In this document: positions 1 through 8,393 of the stretch, in pieces
Numbering within the stretch: position 1 is the stretch's first letter
Layout of the letters: every line of letters begins with the position of its first letter
Assembly: GCF_010730955.1 (NCBI RefSeq)
Contig: NZ_AP022577.1
Coordinates: 5,146,001-5,210,000, forward strand
Reading direction: 5' to 3'
Length of the DNA stretch: 64,000 bases
Origin: Mycolicibacterium aubagnense
GTDB taxonomy: Bacteria; Actinomycetota; Actinomycetes; Mycobacteriales; Mycobacteriaceae
Notes under the pieces: generated by a model
Told to the model about the DNA's origin: nothing
The model's database searches: none
What the model saw: the letters and a program-made list of their open reading frames with translations, nothing else
Position numbers and translations under genes: made by a program

Positions 1-1
1 C

Positions 2-1924
2 CGCACCGGCGACGTGGTGCGCCGCGATCCCGCCACCGGTGGTCTGCAGTTCCAAGGGCGCTCCGACGATCAGGTGAAGATCCGCGGTTTCCGGGTGGAA
101 CCCGGTGAGGTCGCCGCGGTGTTGCACGCTCATCCCGGGGTGCGGCATGCACATGTCACCGTCCGGCGGCATGGCAGCGGGCCGCGACTGGTCGCGTATG
201 TCGCCGGGGTGGCATCTGCGACCGAGTTGCGGCGGATGCTGGCCTCGCGGCTGCCGAGATATCTGGTGCCGCACCACATCATCGCCGTCGACGAGATTCC
301 GCTGACCGGCAACGGCAAGGTGGACGACGCGGCGTTGGCGGCCATCGACGCCGAATCCGGCACCGGACAGGCGGCGGGTCCGGCCACCGCCACCGAACGG
401 GCGGTGGCGCAGTTGTTCGCCGATGTCCTCGAAGTGGCCGATCCGTCGGCACTCGACGTCGCCGCTGACTTCCTGGACCTAGGGCTGGACAGCATCGTCG
501 CGCTGTCGGTGGTGCAGGCCGCCCGCCGTCGCGGACTCGCCGTGCGCGCCCGGATGATGCTGGACTGCGCCAGCATTCGCGAGCTGGCCGACGAGCTCGA
601 TGCCGAGAACGAATCGGCCGCGGCGGCGGCCGAGGAATCCGGCCCGGTGCCGGTGCTGCCCAATGTGCATTGGCTGTACCAATTCGGCGATGCCCGGCGA
701 CTGGCCCAGACCCAGGCTCTACGTGTGCCGGAAGCCATGACCGCCGCGCACCTGACCACGTTGTTGCACAACATCATCGCCGCGCACCCGGCCCTGCGCT
801 GCCGCCTGGACCGGGCCACCATGACCCTGGTCGACCATCCGGTGGGGAACATCCTCACCGAGGTCACCGTGGCAGGGGACGTCGTTGCCGCGGTGGCCGA
901 GCAGACCGATCTCGCGGTCGAGCGGCTCGACCCGGAGCAGGGACGCCTCCTGCAGGCGGTGCTGCTGCACCCGCAAGACAGTGCCGGGGAGTCCGGGGGC
1001 AAGGTGCTGGTGCTCAGTGCCCATGTGCTCGCCGTCGACCCGGCATCCTGGCGAATCATGCTCGGTGAGTTGGAAAACGGTTGGCACGCACTGACCGCCG
1101 GCGCCGAGCCGGCCGTGATCCGCGAACACACGAGCTATCGGACGTGGTCCCGGTTGGTTGCCGAGCGCGCGCAGCACCTCGACACCGTGGACTTCTGGGA
1201 GGCGCAGGTCGCCGGCCCCGACCCGCAGCTCGGCAATCGTCGGGTGAACGCCGAGATCGATTGTGCCGCAGACGTGGTGGTGTCCATGGGGTTGATCGAC
1301 CCGGAACTGACCGGGCGGGTGCTCTCGGCCGGCCGGCGGATCACCGATGTGCTGGCTGCCGCGACTGCCCGCACCGTCACTCGTTGGCGGCGGCGCCGTG
1401 GACAGGACACCCCGGCTCCGCTGCTGGCACTGGAGACCTACGGTCGCGCCGACACCGTGCTGTCGGATCAGGCTGATACCGGAGAAACCGTCGGTCTGTT
1501 CAGTGCCATTTACCCGCTGCGGCTCAGTTCCGAAGGGCCCCAACAGGTCAGCGCCGAGATCGCCGCGGTGCCTGGCCACGGCATCGACTTCGGGCTGCTG
1601 CGTTATCTGCGCACGGACACCGCGGCGCGGCTGGCCGCGTACCCGGAACCCCAGGTATTGCTGAACTACCTGGGCCGGGTGCACCTCGGCGCGAGCGGTG
1701 ATGCGCTGCAACTCGACGGGGCGCTACTGGCCGGCGCGTCACCGGTGCCCGAACCGAACTACGCGGTGCATCACGAGCTGACCTTGCTGGCCGGAATCAT
1801 CGACCATGGCGGCACCGCGGCGCTCGGTGTCCAATGGCGCACGGTGCCAGACATTCTCAGTGCAGACGATATTGCCGAATTGCAACAGCTGTGGGAATCG
1901 CAGCTCAGGGAAGTGGTGAAATGA
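2..1924 (+). CDS. mbtF: Mycobactin NRPS MbtF, C-terminal part (5' end outside window)
   Basis: C-terminal part of a nonribosomal peptide synthetase; the frame is open from base 2, so the true start lies upstream. Domains in order: end of an adenylation domain (RTGD at the very start, core [16 protein letters not shown] lysine motif), a carrier domain with DLGLDS whose serine (codon near base 491) carries phosphopantetheine, then about 430 residues of condensation/epimerization fold. LETYGR, GLLRYL and LLNYLGR match epimerization-domain motifs. The HHxxxDxxSW active-site motif reads [11 protein letters not shown], so its first His is Ala. In mycobacteria MbtF loads the terminal lysine of mycobactin. 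Identity is supported by mbtG and mbtH directly downstream. Confidence 0.9.
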   Translation, partial: RTGDVVRRDPATGGLQFQGRSDDQVKIRGFRVEPGEVAAVLHAHPGVRHAHVTVRRHGSGPRLVAYVAGVASATELRRMLASRLPRYLVPHHIIAVDEIPLTGNGKVDDAALAAIDAESGTGQAAGPATATERAVAQLFADVLEVADPSALDVAADFLDLGLDSIVALSVVQAARRRGLAVRARMMLDCASIRELADELDAENESAAAAAEESGPVPVLPNVHWLYQFGDARRLAQTQALRVPEAMTAAHLTTLLHNIIAAHPALRCRLDRATMTLVDHPVGNILTEVTVAGDVVAAVAEQTDLAVERLDPEQGRLLQAVLLHPQDSAGESGGKVLVLSAHVLAVDPASWRIMLGELENGWHALTAGAEPAVIREHTSYRTWSRLVAERAQHLDTVDFWEAQVAGPDPQLGNRRVNAEIDCAADVVVSMGLIDPELTGRVLSAGRRITDVLAAATARTVTRWRRRRGQDTPAPLLALETYGRADTVLSDQADTGETVGLFSAIYPLRLSSEGPQQVSAEIAAVPGHGIDFGLLRYLRTDTAARLAAYPEPQVLLNYLGRVHLGASGDALQLDGALLAGASPVPEPNYAVHHELTLLAGIIDHGGTAALGVQWRTVPDILSADDIAELQQLWESQLREVVK

Positions 1925-1955
1925 CGACCAGCGAGGAGCCGGAGGCGGATCGCGC

Positions 1956-3248
1956 ATGACTGAGACGCGAAACACATTGGCCGTCATCGGCGCCGGTGCC
2001 AAGGCAGTCGCCGTGGCCGCCAAGGCCGCTGAACTTCGCGCGATGGGCGTGGACGCGCCCGAGGTCATCGCGGTGGAACGCCTTGGTGTCGGCGCCAACT
2101 GGCAGGCCGCCGGTGGCTGGACCGATGGTCGGCACCGGCTGGGCACCGGTCCGGAGAAGGACGTCGGTTTCCCGTACCGGTCCGCACTCGTACCGCGGCG
2201 CAACGTCGAACTCGACGAACGGATGATGCGGCACAGTTGGCAGTCCTACCTGATCTCGACGGGGCAGTTCGCCGAATGGATCGACCGCGGCCGGCCCGCA
2301 CCGACCCACCGGCGCTGGAGCCGTTATCTGGCGTGGGTGGCGGAAAGCGTTGCCATGCAGGTGATCACGGGTGAGGTCACGCAGCTGTCGGTGGACGGCG
2401 ACCAGTGGGTGCTGCACTGCCGCGATCAGCAGGTGCGTGCCGAGGGCGTGATGATCACCGGGCCCGGACAGGCAGAGCGTTCCATCCTGCCGGGGCACCC
2501 GCGGGTGCTGTCGATCGCCCAATTCTGGCATCGGGTCGCCCAGGACGAGCGCATCAACGCCGAGCGGGTCGCCGTCATCGGCGGCGGCGAGACCGCCGCG
2601 ACGATGCTCGACGAGTTGTTCTCGCACCGGGTTTCGACCATCACCGTGATCTCGCCGGGGGTCACCCTGTTCACCCGCGGCGAGGGGTACTTCGAGAACA
2701 CCCTGTTCTCCGACCCGACAGGCTGGGCCGGCCTCAGCATCTCCGAGCGCCGAGATGCCATGGCCCGCACCGACCGTGGCGTGTTCTCCGCGCGGGTCCA
2801 GGACTCGCTGCTGGCCGACGACCGCATCCGGCACCTGCGCGGCCGCGTCGCCCATGCCGTGCCCCAGCAGGACCGAGTCCGGTTGACCCTGCAGACCGAG
2901 CGCGACTCCGGCTGCCTGGAGACGGTGCACGGCTTCGACCTGGTGATCGACGGCTCCGGTGCGGACGCCATGTGGTTCGTGCCGCTGCTCAGCCAGGACG
3001 CGTTGGACGTGCTGGAGCTCGGTATCGGTGCGCCGCTGTCGTCCGACGCGCTGCAGCAATCCATCGGCTACGACCTCGCGGTGGCGGGCGTTGTGCCGAA
3101 GCTGTTCCTGCCCAGCCTGTCCTGGCTCACCCAGGGACCGGGTTTCCCCAACCTCAGCTGTCTCGGTCTGCTCAGTGACCGCGTGCTGGGTGCCGAACTG
3201 TCCACCCAATCCGCGAGGAGATGCGATGAGCAGCAATCCGTTCGATGA
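1956..3248 (+). CDS. mbtG: L-lysine N6-hydroxylase MbtG
   Basis: 430-residue flavin-dependent N-hydroxylating monooxygenase; the family oxidises the lysine side-chain nitrogen that becomes the mycobactin hydroxamate iron ligand. Visible features are an N-terminal dinucleotide-binding stretch (AVIGAGAKAVAVAAKAA), the GGWTDG/GTGPEKDVGFPY region and a second nucleotide-binding motif VAVIGGGETAATM near residue 210 (NADPH). Length equals the M. tuberculosis protein. ATG 1956 follows GGAGG at 1941-1945 and overlaps the stop of a 12-codon mini-ORF that itself starts on the mbtF stop. The 3' end overlaps mbtH by 23 bases, consistent with one mbtF-mbtG-mbtH transcript. Confidence 0.93.
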   Translation: MTETRNTLAVIGAGAKAVAVAAKAAELRAMGVDAPEVIAVERLGVGANWQAAGGWTDGRHRLGTGPEKDVGFPYRSALVPRRNVELDERMMRHSWQSYLISTGQFAEWIDRGRPAPTHRRWSRYLAWVAESVAMQVITGEVTQLSVDGDQWVLHCRDQQVRAEGVMITGPGQAERSILPGHPRVLSIAQFWHRVAQDERINAERVAVIGGGETAATMLDELFSHRVSTITVISPGVTLFTRGEGYFENTLFSDPTGWAGLSISERRDAMARTDRGVFSARVQDSLLADDRIRHLRGRVAHAVPQQDRVRLTLQTERDSGCLETVHGFDLVIDGSGADAMWFVPLLSQDALDVLELGIGAPLSSDALQQSIGYDLAVAGVVPKLFLPSLSWLTQGPGFPNLSCLGLLSDRVLGAELSTQSARRCDEQQSVR

Positions 3249-3438
3249 CGAGAACGGTGCGTTCTATGTCCTGATCAACGACGAAGAGCAGCACAGCCTG
3301 TGGCCGGTGTTCGCCGACGTGCCCGCCGGTTGGCGGGTCGTGTTCGGCGAGAGCGCGCGCGCGGACTGCCTGGCCTACGTCGAGGAAACCTGGACCGACA
3401 TCCGGCCCAAGACGCTCCGGGACACCCTGGCCGGCTGA
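3226..3438 (+). CDS. mbtH: MbtH protein, NRPS adenylation-domain chaperone
   Basis: 70-residue founding member of the MbtH-like family, which binds adenylation domains and supports their folding or activity. The family signature is intact: NDEEQHSLWPVF, PAGWRVVFGE, then CLAYVEETWTDIRPKTLR. ATG 3226 is preceded by GAGGAG at 3215-3220 and lies inside the 3' end of mbtG in another frame, so translation is probably coupled. Last gene of the mycobactin cluster here. Confidence 0.95.
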   Translation: MSSNPFDDENGAFYVLINDEEQHSLWPVFADVPAGWRVVFGESARADCLAYVEETWTDIRPKTLRDTLAG

Positions 3439-3443
3439 GTACC

Positions 3444-3503
3444 TCGAGCGTGCGGGATTACGCGGGAATCGCGACGATTTCCCGCGCCAGGTCCCACGCT
3501 CGA
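3444..3503. repeat. Nested intergenic inverted repeat downstream of mbtH
   Basis: Outer arms TCGAGCGTG (3444-3452) and CACGCTCGA (3495-3503) are perfectly complementary. An inner pair CGCGGGAA / TTCCCGCG is nested between them. No T-run follows. The GAGCGTG core recurs in the era-amiA2 gap and downstream of tRNA-Asn. It may end mbt transcription or belong to a dispersed intergenic palindrome family. Confidence 0.5.
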
Positions 3504-3553
3504 CGGCCCGAGTAGAGTCGCGATGGCCAACGCTGACCAGGGGGAGTGCAGCA

Positions 3554-3946
3554 ATGACGTATCCGGATCCTCGGTATCCGCAGCAACAACCGCCACCGGG
3601 GCCGTATCCGACAGGGCCGAATCCGCCCGGCGGCTACCCCAACCAGCAGCAGCCGTACCCCTACGCGCAGCCGGGGTACCAGCAGCCTGTTTATCAGCAG
3701 CCGGGTTACCAGCAGCCCTACGGTTATCCACAGCCCTATGGCTACCAACCGCCGCAGCCCCAGCCCCGAAGCGACGGCAATTCCGCGGGTTGGCACGCCG
3801 CGAGCATGGTGATAGCTACGTTGTTTCGCGGCACCTACGGCCTTGGCGGCAGTGCCCGTAACCGCGTCGTCACCGCGCTGATGTGTATGGGTATCGGGCT
3901 CGTCGCGTTGGTGATCGTCGTACTGGCCGGCATGTACCTGCGCTAG
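3554..3946 (+). CDS. Pro/Gln/Tyr-rich protein with C-terminal membrane helix
   Basis: 130 residues. The first 75 are a low-complexity Pro-Gln-Tyr-Gly repeat (YQQP units, e.g. GYQQPVYQQP), followed by a short basic linker and one hydrophobic helix at the C-terminus (GIGLVALVIVVLAGMYL). ATG 3554 has GGGGGAG about 8 bases upstream, and a TAGAGT -10-like hexamer lies before it. Such proline-rich tails on membrane anchors are common in actinobacterial envelope proteins; function unknown. In M. tuberculosis the small secreted protein Cfp2 occupies this position; this protein does not look related. Confidence 0.75.
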   Translation: MTYPDPRYPQQQPPPGPYPTGPNPPGGYPNQQQPYPYAQPGYQQPVYQQPGYQQPYGYPQPYGYQPPQPQPRSDGNSAGWHAASMVIATLFRGTYGLGGSARNRVVTALMCMGIGLVALVIVVLAGMYLR

Positions 3947-3952
3947 CGAGCG

Positions 3953-4282
3953 TCACCCGCCGGCGGGCGAGATCTGCTGCGAGAGCGGCACATCCATGTC
4001 GTACACCCGGGCGTGCAGCACCACCCTGTTCCGCAACGCCGACCGCACCGCACGGTGCAGGCCGTCCTCCAGATAGATGGTGCCCCGCCAGCGCACGGCA
4101 TGCGGGAACAGATCGCCGTAGAAGGTCGAATCCTCGGACAGCAGCCGGTCGAGGGCGAGCACCGTCGTGGTGGTGACGATTTCGTCGAGACGCAACTGCC
4201 GCGGCGGAATCTGGGCCCACTCGCGGTAGCTCAGCCCGTGTTCCGGGTAGGGCTTTCCGTCGCGTACCCCTTTAAAGATCAT
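3953..4282 (-). CDS. Rv2375-type conserved protein (possible ParB-like fold)
   Basis: 109 residues, convergent with the upstream gene and divergent from hrcA. Sequence and location match the M. tuberculosis Rv2375 family (about 105 aa). Homologues are, as I recall, sometimes labelled VapB-family antitoxin, but no VapC (PIN) gene is adjacent. The segment YLEDGLHRAVRSALRNRVVL resembles the DGxHR motif of ParB/sulfiredoxin-like domains; this is my inference. ATG 4282 is chosen for family length; ATG 4309 (29 codons into the longer open frame) is possible. Role unknown. Confidence 0.75.
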   Translation of the reverse strand: MIFKGVRDGKPYPEHGLSYREWAQIPPRQLRLDEIVTTTTVLALDRLLSEDSTFYGDLFPHAVRWRGTIYLEDGLHRAVRSALRNRVVLHARVYDMDVPLSQQISPAGG

Positions 4283-4432
4283 GAGCAGGTCCCGCCGCGA
4301 ACTCCCCATGAGCCGAGCGGGTCCGCGGTGACAGCGTCGGCATACACCTGACCCTAGCGGGTCGGCACGGTGTTTGCCGAGGCATCCAACCACCAGAGGG
4401 GCTCTATCGCCCGCCCGAATCCATCGTCACCG

Positions 4433-4438
4433 TAAAAT
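4433..4438 (+). promoter_or_regulatory. Candidate -10 element for hrcA
   Basis: TAAAAT fits the mycobacterial TANNNT -10 consensus. It lies 23 bases before the hrcA ATG and leaves room for a short leader carrying GGAGG. No CIRCE inverted repeat was seen at hrcA. Confidence 0.35.
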
Positions 4439-4461
4439 GGCGGTGAATCCGGAGGTGACGC

Positions 4462-5493
4462 ATGGGTAGTGCCGACGACCGTCGCTTCGAGGTGCTCCGC
4501 GCCATCGTTGCCGACTTCGTCTCCACCAAGGAGCCCATCGGCTCCAAGACGCTCGTCGAGCGTCACAACCTCGGCGTTTCGAGCGCCACGGTGCGCAACG
4601 ACATGGCCGTGCTGGAGGCCGAGGGCTACATCACGCAGCCGCATACCAGCTCGGGCCGGGTGCCCACGGAGAAGGGCTACCGCGAGTTCGTCGACCGAAT
4701 CGACGACGTCAAGCCGCTGTCGTCCAGCGAACGCCGCGCCATCCTGACTTTCCTGGAGTCCGGCGTCGACCTCGACGACGTGCTGCGGCGAGCGGTCCGG
4801 CTGCTCGCGCAGCTGACCCGGCAGGTCGCCATCGTGCAGTACCCGACGCTGTCGCGGTCGACGGTGCGTCACCTCGAGGTGGTGGCATTGACCCCGGCCA
4901 GGCTGCTGCTGGTGGTCATCACCGACACCGGACGGGTCGACCAGCGAGTCGTCGAACTCGGGGACTCCATCGGAGAGCATGAGCTGTCCCAGCTGCGTGA
5001 GCGGCTCGGCGCGGCGCTGGAAGGCAAGCTGCTGTCGGCCGCGTCCATCGCGGTGGCCGACCTGGCGTCGCAGATGGACGGTCACGGCGGCCTGGGCGAC
5101 GCGGTGGGCCGCGCGGCGACGGTGCTGGTCGAGACTCTGGTCGAGCACCAGGAGGAGCGGCTGTTACTCGGCGGCACCGCCAACCTGACGCGCAACACGG
5201 CTGATTTCGGCGGGTCCCTGCGATCGGTGCTGGAGGCGCTGGAAGAGCAGGTCGTGGTCCTGCGGTTGCTGGCTGCCCAGCAGGAGGCAGGTAAAGTCAC
5301 GGTACGCATCGGCCACGAAACCGAGGCCGAGCAGATGGCAGGGACGTCAGTCGTGAGCACTGCCTACGGAAGCTTGGGCAAGGTTTACGGCGGGATGGGC
5401 GTGGTGGGCCCCACTCGGATGGACTATCCGGGCACCATCGCCAACGTCGCGGCCGTCGCCCGGTACATAGGCGAGGTTCTGGGCACCCGGTGA
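4462..5493 (+). CDS. hrcA: Heat-inducible transcription repressor HrcA
   Basis: 343 residues. HrcA represses chaperone operons by binding CIRCE elements and is itself kept active by GroEL. The N-terminal winged helix-turn-helix covers about residues 5-75 ([20 protein letters not shown], then [26 protein letters not shown]), all characteristic of the family; the rest is the dimerization/inserted domain. ATG 4462 has GGAGG upstream. dnaJ2 follows after 41 bases, the conserved actinobacterial hrcA-dnaJ2 pairing, so the two are probably co-transcribed. Confidence 0.95.
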   Translation: MGSADDRRFEVLRAIVADFVSTKEPIGSKTLVERHNLGVSSATVRNDMAVLEAEGYITQPHTSSGRVPTEKGYREFVDRIDDVKPLSSSERRAILTFLESGVDLDDVLRRAVRLLAQLTRQVAIVQYPTLSRSTVRHLEVVALTPARLLLVVITDTGRVDQRVVELGDSIGEHELSQLRERLGAALEGKLLSAASIAVADLASQMDGHGGLGDAVGRAATVLVETLVEHQEERLLLGGTANLTRNTADFGGSLRSVLEALEEQVVVLRLLAAQQEAGKVTVRIGHETEAEQMAGTSVVSTAYGSLGKVYGGMGVVGPTRMDYPGTIANVAAVARYIGEVLGTR

Positions 5494-5534
5494 GGGTGCC
5501 CAGCGGTTCGAGAGATTAGGCAAGGTTCTTAGGC

Positions 5535-6683
5535 GTGGCACGCGATTACTACGGCCTGCTCGGCGTGAGCAAGGGCGCCAGTGACTCAGAGATCAAGAAG
5601 GCCTACCGCAGGCTGGCCCGGGAGCTGCACCCCGACGTCAATCCCGACGAGGGTGCGCAGGCCCGGTTCGCCGAGATCAGTACCGCCTACGAGGTCCTCA
5701 GTGACCCGGAGAAGCGGCGCATAGTCGACCTCGGCGGTGATCCCATGGAGGGCGGCGGAGGCGGCGGCGGTGCCGGCTTCTCGGGCTTCGGGGGTCTCGG
5801 GGATGTGTTCGAGGCGTTCTTCGGCGGCGGTGCGTCCTCGCGCGGTCCGATCGGCCGGGTGCGGCCGGGTTCGGACTCGCTGTTGCGCCTGCGGCTGAAC
5901 CTCGAGGAATGCGCGACGGGCGTCACCAAGCAGGTCACCGTCGACACCGCCGTCCTGTGCGACGTGTGCCAAGGCAAGGGCACGCACGGCGACTCCCAGC
6001 CGGCGCGCTGTGACACCTGCCACGGTCAGGGCGAGGTGCAGACGGTCCAGCGTTCGCTGCTCGGCAACGTGATGACATCGCGACCCTGCCCCGTGTGTGG
6101 CGGTGTCGGTGAGGTGATCCCCGACCCGTGCCACCGCTGTGGCGGCGACGGGCGGGTGCGGGCGCGCCGCGAGGTCAGCGTCAAGATCCCGGCCGGCGTG
6201 GGAGAGGGCATGCGCGTGCGGTTGGCCGCGCAGGGCGAGGTCGGCCCCGGTGGTGGGCCCGCCGGCGACCTCTACGTCGAGGTGCACGAGCAGCCGCACG
6301 ATCTGTTCCTGCGGGACGGCGACGACCTGCACTGCACCGTCTCGGTCCCGATGGTCGACGCCGCGCTGGGCACGACCGTGACCGTCGACGTCATCCTGGA
6401 CGGGCCCACCGAGATCACCATCGCGCCGGGTACCCAACCAGGGTCGGTCACCACGCTGCGTGGCCACGGTATGCCGCACCTGCGGTCCGGGGTCCGCGGC
6501 AACCTGCACGCGCATATCGATGTGGTGGTGCCGTCCCGGCTCGACAACCGCGACCTGGAGCTGCTTCGCAAGTTCAAGGAGCAGCGCACCCGCGACGTCA
6601 CCGAGGTGCGGTCCACGCAGAGCGTCGCCGGCGGCGGTGGTGGCTTGTTCAGCCGGCTGCGTGAAACCTTCAGCGGCCGTTAG
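5535..6683 (+). CDS. dnaJ2: Chaperone co-factor DnaJ2 (HSP40)
   Basis: 382-residue type I J-protein, which stimulates DnaK ATPase and delivers unfolded clients. The J domain (residues 1-70) carries HPD in ELHPDVNP. A Gly-rich linker follows (about 75-105). Four CxxCxGxG zinc-binding repeats come next ([32 protein letters not shown], residues about 140-210), then the substrate-binding C-terminal domain. Start GTG 5535. Sits between hrcA and rsmE; rsmE begins 16 bases after the stop. Confidence 0.95.
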   Translation: MARDYYGLLGVSKGASDSEIKKAYRRLARELHPDVNPDEGAQARFAEISTAYEVLSDPEKRRIVDLGGDPMEGGGGGGGAGFSGFGGLGDVFEAFFGGGASSRGPIGRVRPGSDSLLRLRLNLEECATGVTKQVTVDTAVLCDVCQGKGTHGDSQPARCDTCHGQGEVQTVQRSLLGNVMTSRPCPVCGGVGEVIPDPCHRCGGDGRVRARREVSVKIPAGVGEGMRVRLAAQGEVGPGGGPAGDLYVEVHEQPHDLFLRDGDDLHCTVSVPMVDAALGTTVTVDVILDGPTEITIAPGTQPGSVTTLRGHGMPHLRSGVRGNLHAHIDVVVPSRLDNRDLELLRKFKEQRTRDVTEVRSTQSVAGGGGGLFSRLRETFSGR

Positions 6684-6698
6684 CCTTCGGGGCTGCTG

Positions 6699-7466
6699 GT
6701 GAGCCGGGCGCTGTTCTACGTCGACGCGGTGCCGGAGGTCGGCGGTATCGCCGTCGTCGACGGCGACGAGGGGTTCCACGCGGCGACGGTGCGACGCATC
6801 CGTCCGGGCGAGGAACTGGACCTGTCCGACGGGGCGGGGACGTTGGCGCACTGCGTGATCGAGGACGCGGTGAAGGGCCGGTTGACGGCACGGGTGCTGT
6901 CGATCGCCGACGTCCCGGCCGCGGTGCCGACGGTGACGGTGGTCCAGGCCCTGCCCAAATCCGAACGCTCGGAACTGGCAATCGAATTGGCGACCGAGGC
7001 CGGCGCCGACGCCTTCGTCGCCTGGCAGTCCGAGCGCTGCGTCGCCCGGTGGGACGGTGCGGCCAAGGTGGAGAAGGGCTTACGACGCTGGAGTGCGGTC
7101 GCCCGGTCGGCGGCACGGCAGTCCCGGCGGCCGTACGTGCCGTTGGTCAGTGGCCCGATGTCGACCGCTGAGCTGGTGGAGTCGATCGGGGCCGCCAGGG
7201 GTGAGCGAAGCGACGGGATGGGTCATGTCACCCTGGTCCTGCACGAATCAGCGGAAGTGGCACTGCGCGACGTGATTTCGCCGTCCACCGAGGCGGTGAC
7301 GCTGATCGTCGGGCCGGAAGGCGGTATCACCGACGGCGAGGTGGCGGCGCTGGTGGCCGCCGGCGCGGTCGCTGTTCGGCTGGGACCGTCGGTGCTGCGG
7401 ACGTCGACCGCTGCGGCAGTCGCGTTGGGTGCCTTGGGCGTGCTGACGCCGCGCTGGGAGCTCTGA
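6699..7466 (+). CDS. rsmE: 16S rRNA (uracil1498-N3)-methyltransferase RsmE
   Basis: 255-residue SPOUT-class methyltransferase modifying U1498 of 16S rRNA. The N-terminal PUA-like part ([11 protein letters not shown] to about residue 70) is followed by the SPOUT fold with its SAM-binding knot region near the C-terminus ([17 protein letters not shown], then [17 protein letters not shown]). These two strings are the hallmark of the family. GTG 6699. Same strand and close spacing to dnaJ2 suggest one operon, as in other mycobacteria. Confidence 0.93.
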   Translation: MSRALFYVDAVPEVGGIAVVDGDEGFHAATVRRIRPGEELDLSDGAGTLAHCVIEDAVKGRLTARVLSIADVPAAVPTVTVVQALPKSERSELAIELATEAGADAFVAWQSERCVARWDGAAKVEKGLRRWSAVARSAARQSRRPYVPLVSGPMSTAELVESIGAARGERSDGMGHVTLVLHESAEVALRDVISPSTEAVTLIVGPEGGITDGEVAALVAAGAVAVRLGPSVLRTSTAAAVALGALGVLTPRWEL

Positions 7467-7469
7467 CGG

Positions 7470-8054
7470 TCAGTGCTCGCCGCGCAGGTATGCCGCCTCG
7501 GCCTCGGCGACCGCGTCGTCGGCTTGCCGCGGAGTCGGTAGGTCGGAGGCGTTGGCCTCGATGATCGCCTCGACGCGTTCATCGTCGAGCCCCTCTGCCC
7601 GCAGGACGCTTTCGATGAGGGCACGTTGCACCGCACGGCCCTTCATGTTCGCGAGCTTGGCGGTTGACAGGATGCTGCGGGCGAGTTCGGTCTCGGTTGC
7701 CGCGGCGGCTCCCGGCGCGAGTTTGATCCGCTGGATCGAACCGCTGATCGATGCCTCGGCGGTGACGTTGCCTGCGGGGTCGGATACCGCGAACACCACC
7801 ACCCGTGGCCCTTCGTCCTGCTGTGGTGGTTCGTCGTCCTGCGGTGCGGCGGTAGCCGGCGGCTCCATCGCCGCGGCATAGGAGTCGGCCCCGGCAGGTT
7901 CTTCGGCGCGTGCCTCGTCATCCGGCGTCACCAGCAGATCCAGACTTGAGTCGTCTGGGTTTTCCTCGTCGCTGTCGGTGTCGCTGAGATAGTCGAGCGC
8001 ACTCTCGGTTTCCGGGTGCTCGTCTTCTGGGTCGTCCCAAGAATGGTCGGACAT
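7470..8054 (-). CDS. EspH/EspD-like ESX-1 secretion-associated protein
   Basis: 194 residues. The first ~85 are acidic and probably disordered. A C-terminal domain begins at VVVFAVSDPAGNVTAEASISG and ends near NLPTPRQADDAVAEAEAAYL-type residues (here SDLPTPRQADD). The pattern of an acidic N-terminus, a 'V.dp.G.v.a...' strand, 'LA..I...A..A..KA' helices and a 'LPTPeeAdaaeAe' end matches M. tuberculosis EspH (and its paralogue EspD), which stabilise and help export partner Esp proteins. Third gene of a three-gene minus-strand operon; it starts 3 bases after the EspC/F-like gene. Confidence 0.75.
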   Translation of the reverse strand: MSDHSWDDPEDEHPETESALDYLSDTDSDEENPDDSSLDLLVTPDDEARAEEPAGADSYAAAMEPPATAAPQDDEPPQQDEGPRVVVFAVSDPAGNVTAEASISGSIQRIKLAPGAAAATETELARSILSTAKLANMKGRAVQRALIESVLRAEGLDDERVEAIIEANASDLPTPRQADDAVAEAEAAYLRGEH

Positions 8055-8057
8055 CGA

Positions 8058-8372
8058 TCAGATCTGCATCTGCTTGCTGAGGTGGGAGCCTTCCTGCGCG
8101 TCCGTCTGATCGTATTGAGAGGCGGCTGTGGTCAGATTCGAGGCCAGGTTGCGGGACTTGTTCTGCATCTGCTCGCAGGCGGCCTTGCGCGCGTTGTTCG
8201 CGGCGCTCAGCGCTGATTGCGTCGACATGCACAGCGGCCCGTGGGTGGCCAGCACTTTGACTTCGACATACGACGTGGTGTCGCCGGCAGCGCTGAACAC
8301 CGCGGCAGCATCGTCTTGTTTGGTGGACAGCTCGCGCAACTCTGAGGTCGTTACTTGCAGTTTGCCGGCCAT
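8058..8372 (-). CDS. EspC/EspF-like secreted protein (DUF2580 family)
   Basis: 104 residues, all-alpha. The sequence THGPLCMSTQSAL is the characteristic HGPxC turn of the EspC/EspF family (ESX-1 secretion-associated helical hairpins). YDQTD near the C-terminus fits the YxxxD type VII secretion signal. Family members are co-secreted with EspA or EspE through ESX-1. Lies 21 bases after the EspA/E-like gene and 3 bases before the EspH-like gene, the same order as espE-espF-(espG1)-espH or espA-espC-espD. Confidence 0.82.
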   Translation of the reverse strand: MAGKLQVTTSELRELSTKQDDAAAVFSAAGDTTSYVEVKVLATHGPLCMSTQSALSAANNARKAACEQMQNKSRNLASNLTTAASQYDQTDAQEGSHLSKQMQI

Positions 8373-8393
8373 GTGTCGCTCCTTTCAGAAAGC

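Noticed and set aside
1905..3236. 443-codon minus-strand open frame opposite mbtG
   Set aside because: Antisense shadow of a well-supported gene; composition biased by codon position, no motif.
4394..4461. CIRCE element upstream of hrcA
   Set aside because: Looked for TTAGCACTC-N9-GAGTGCTAA; not present. Only a -10-like TAAAAT and ribosome site were found.
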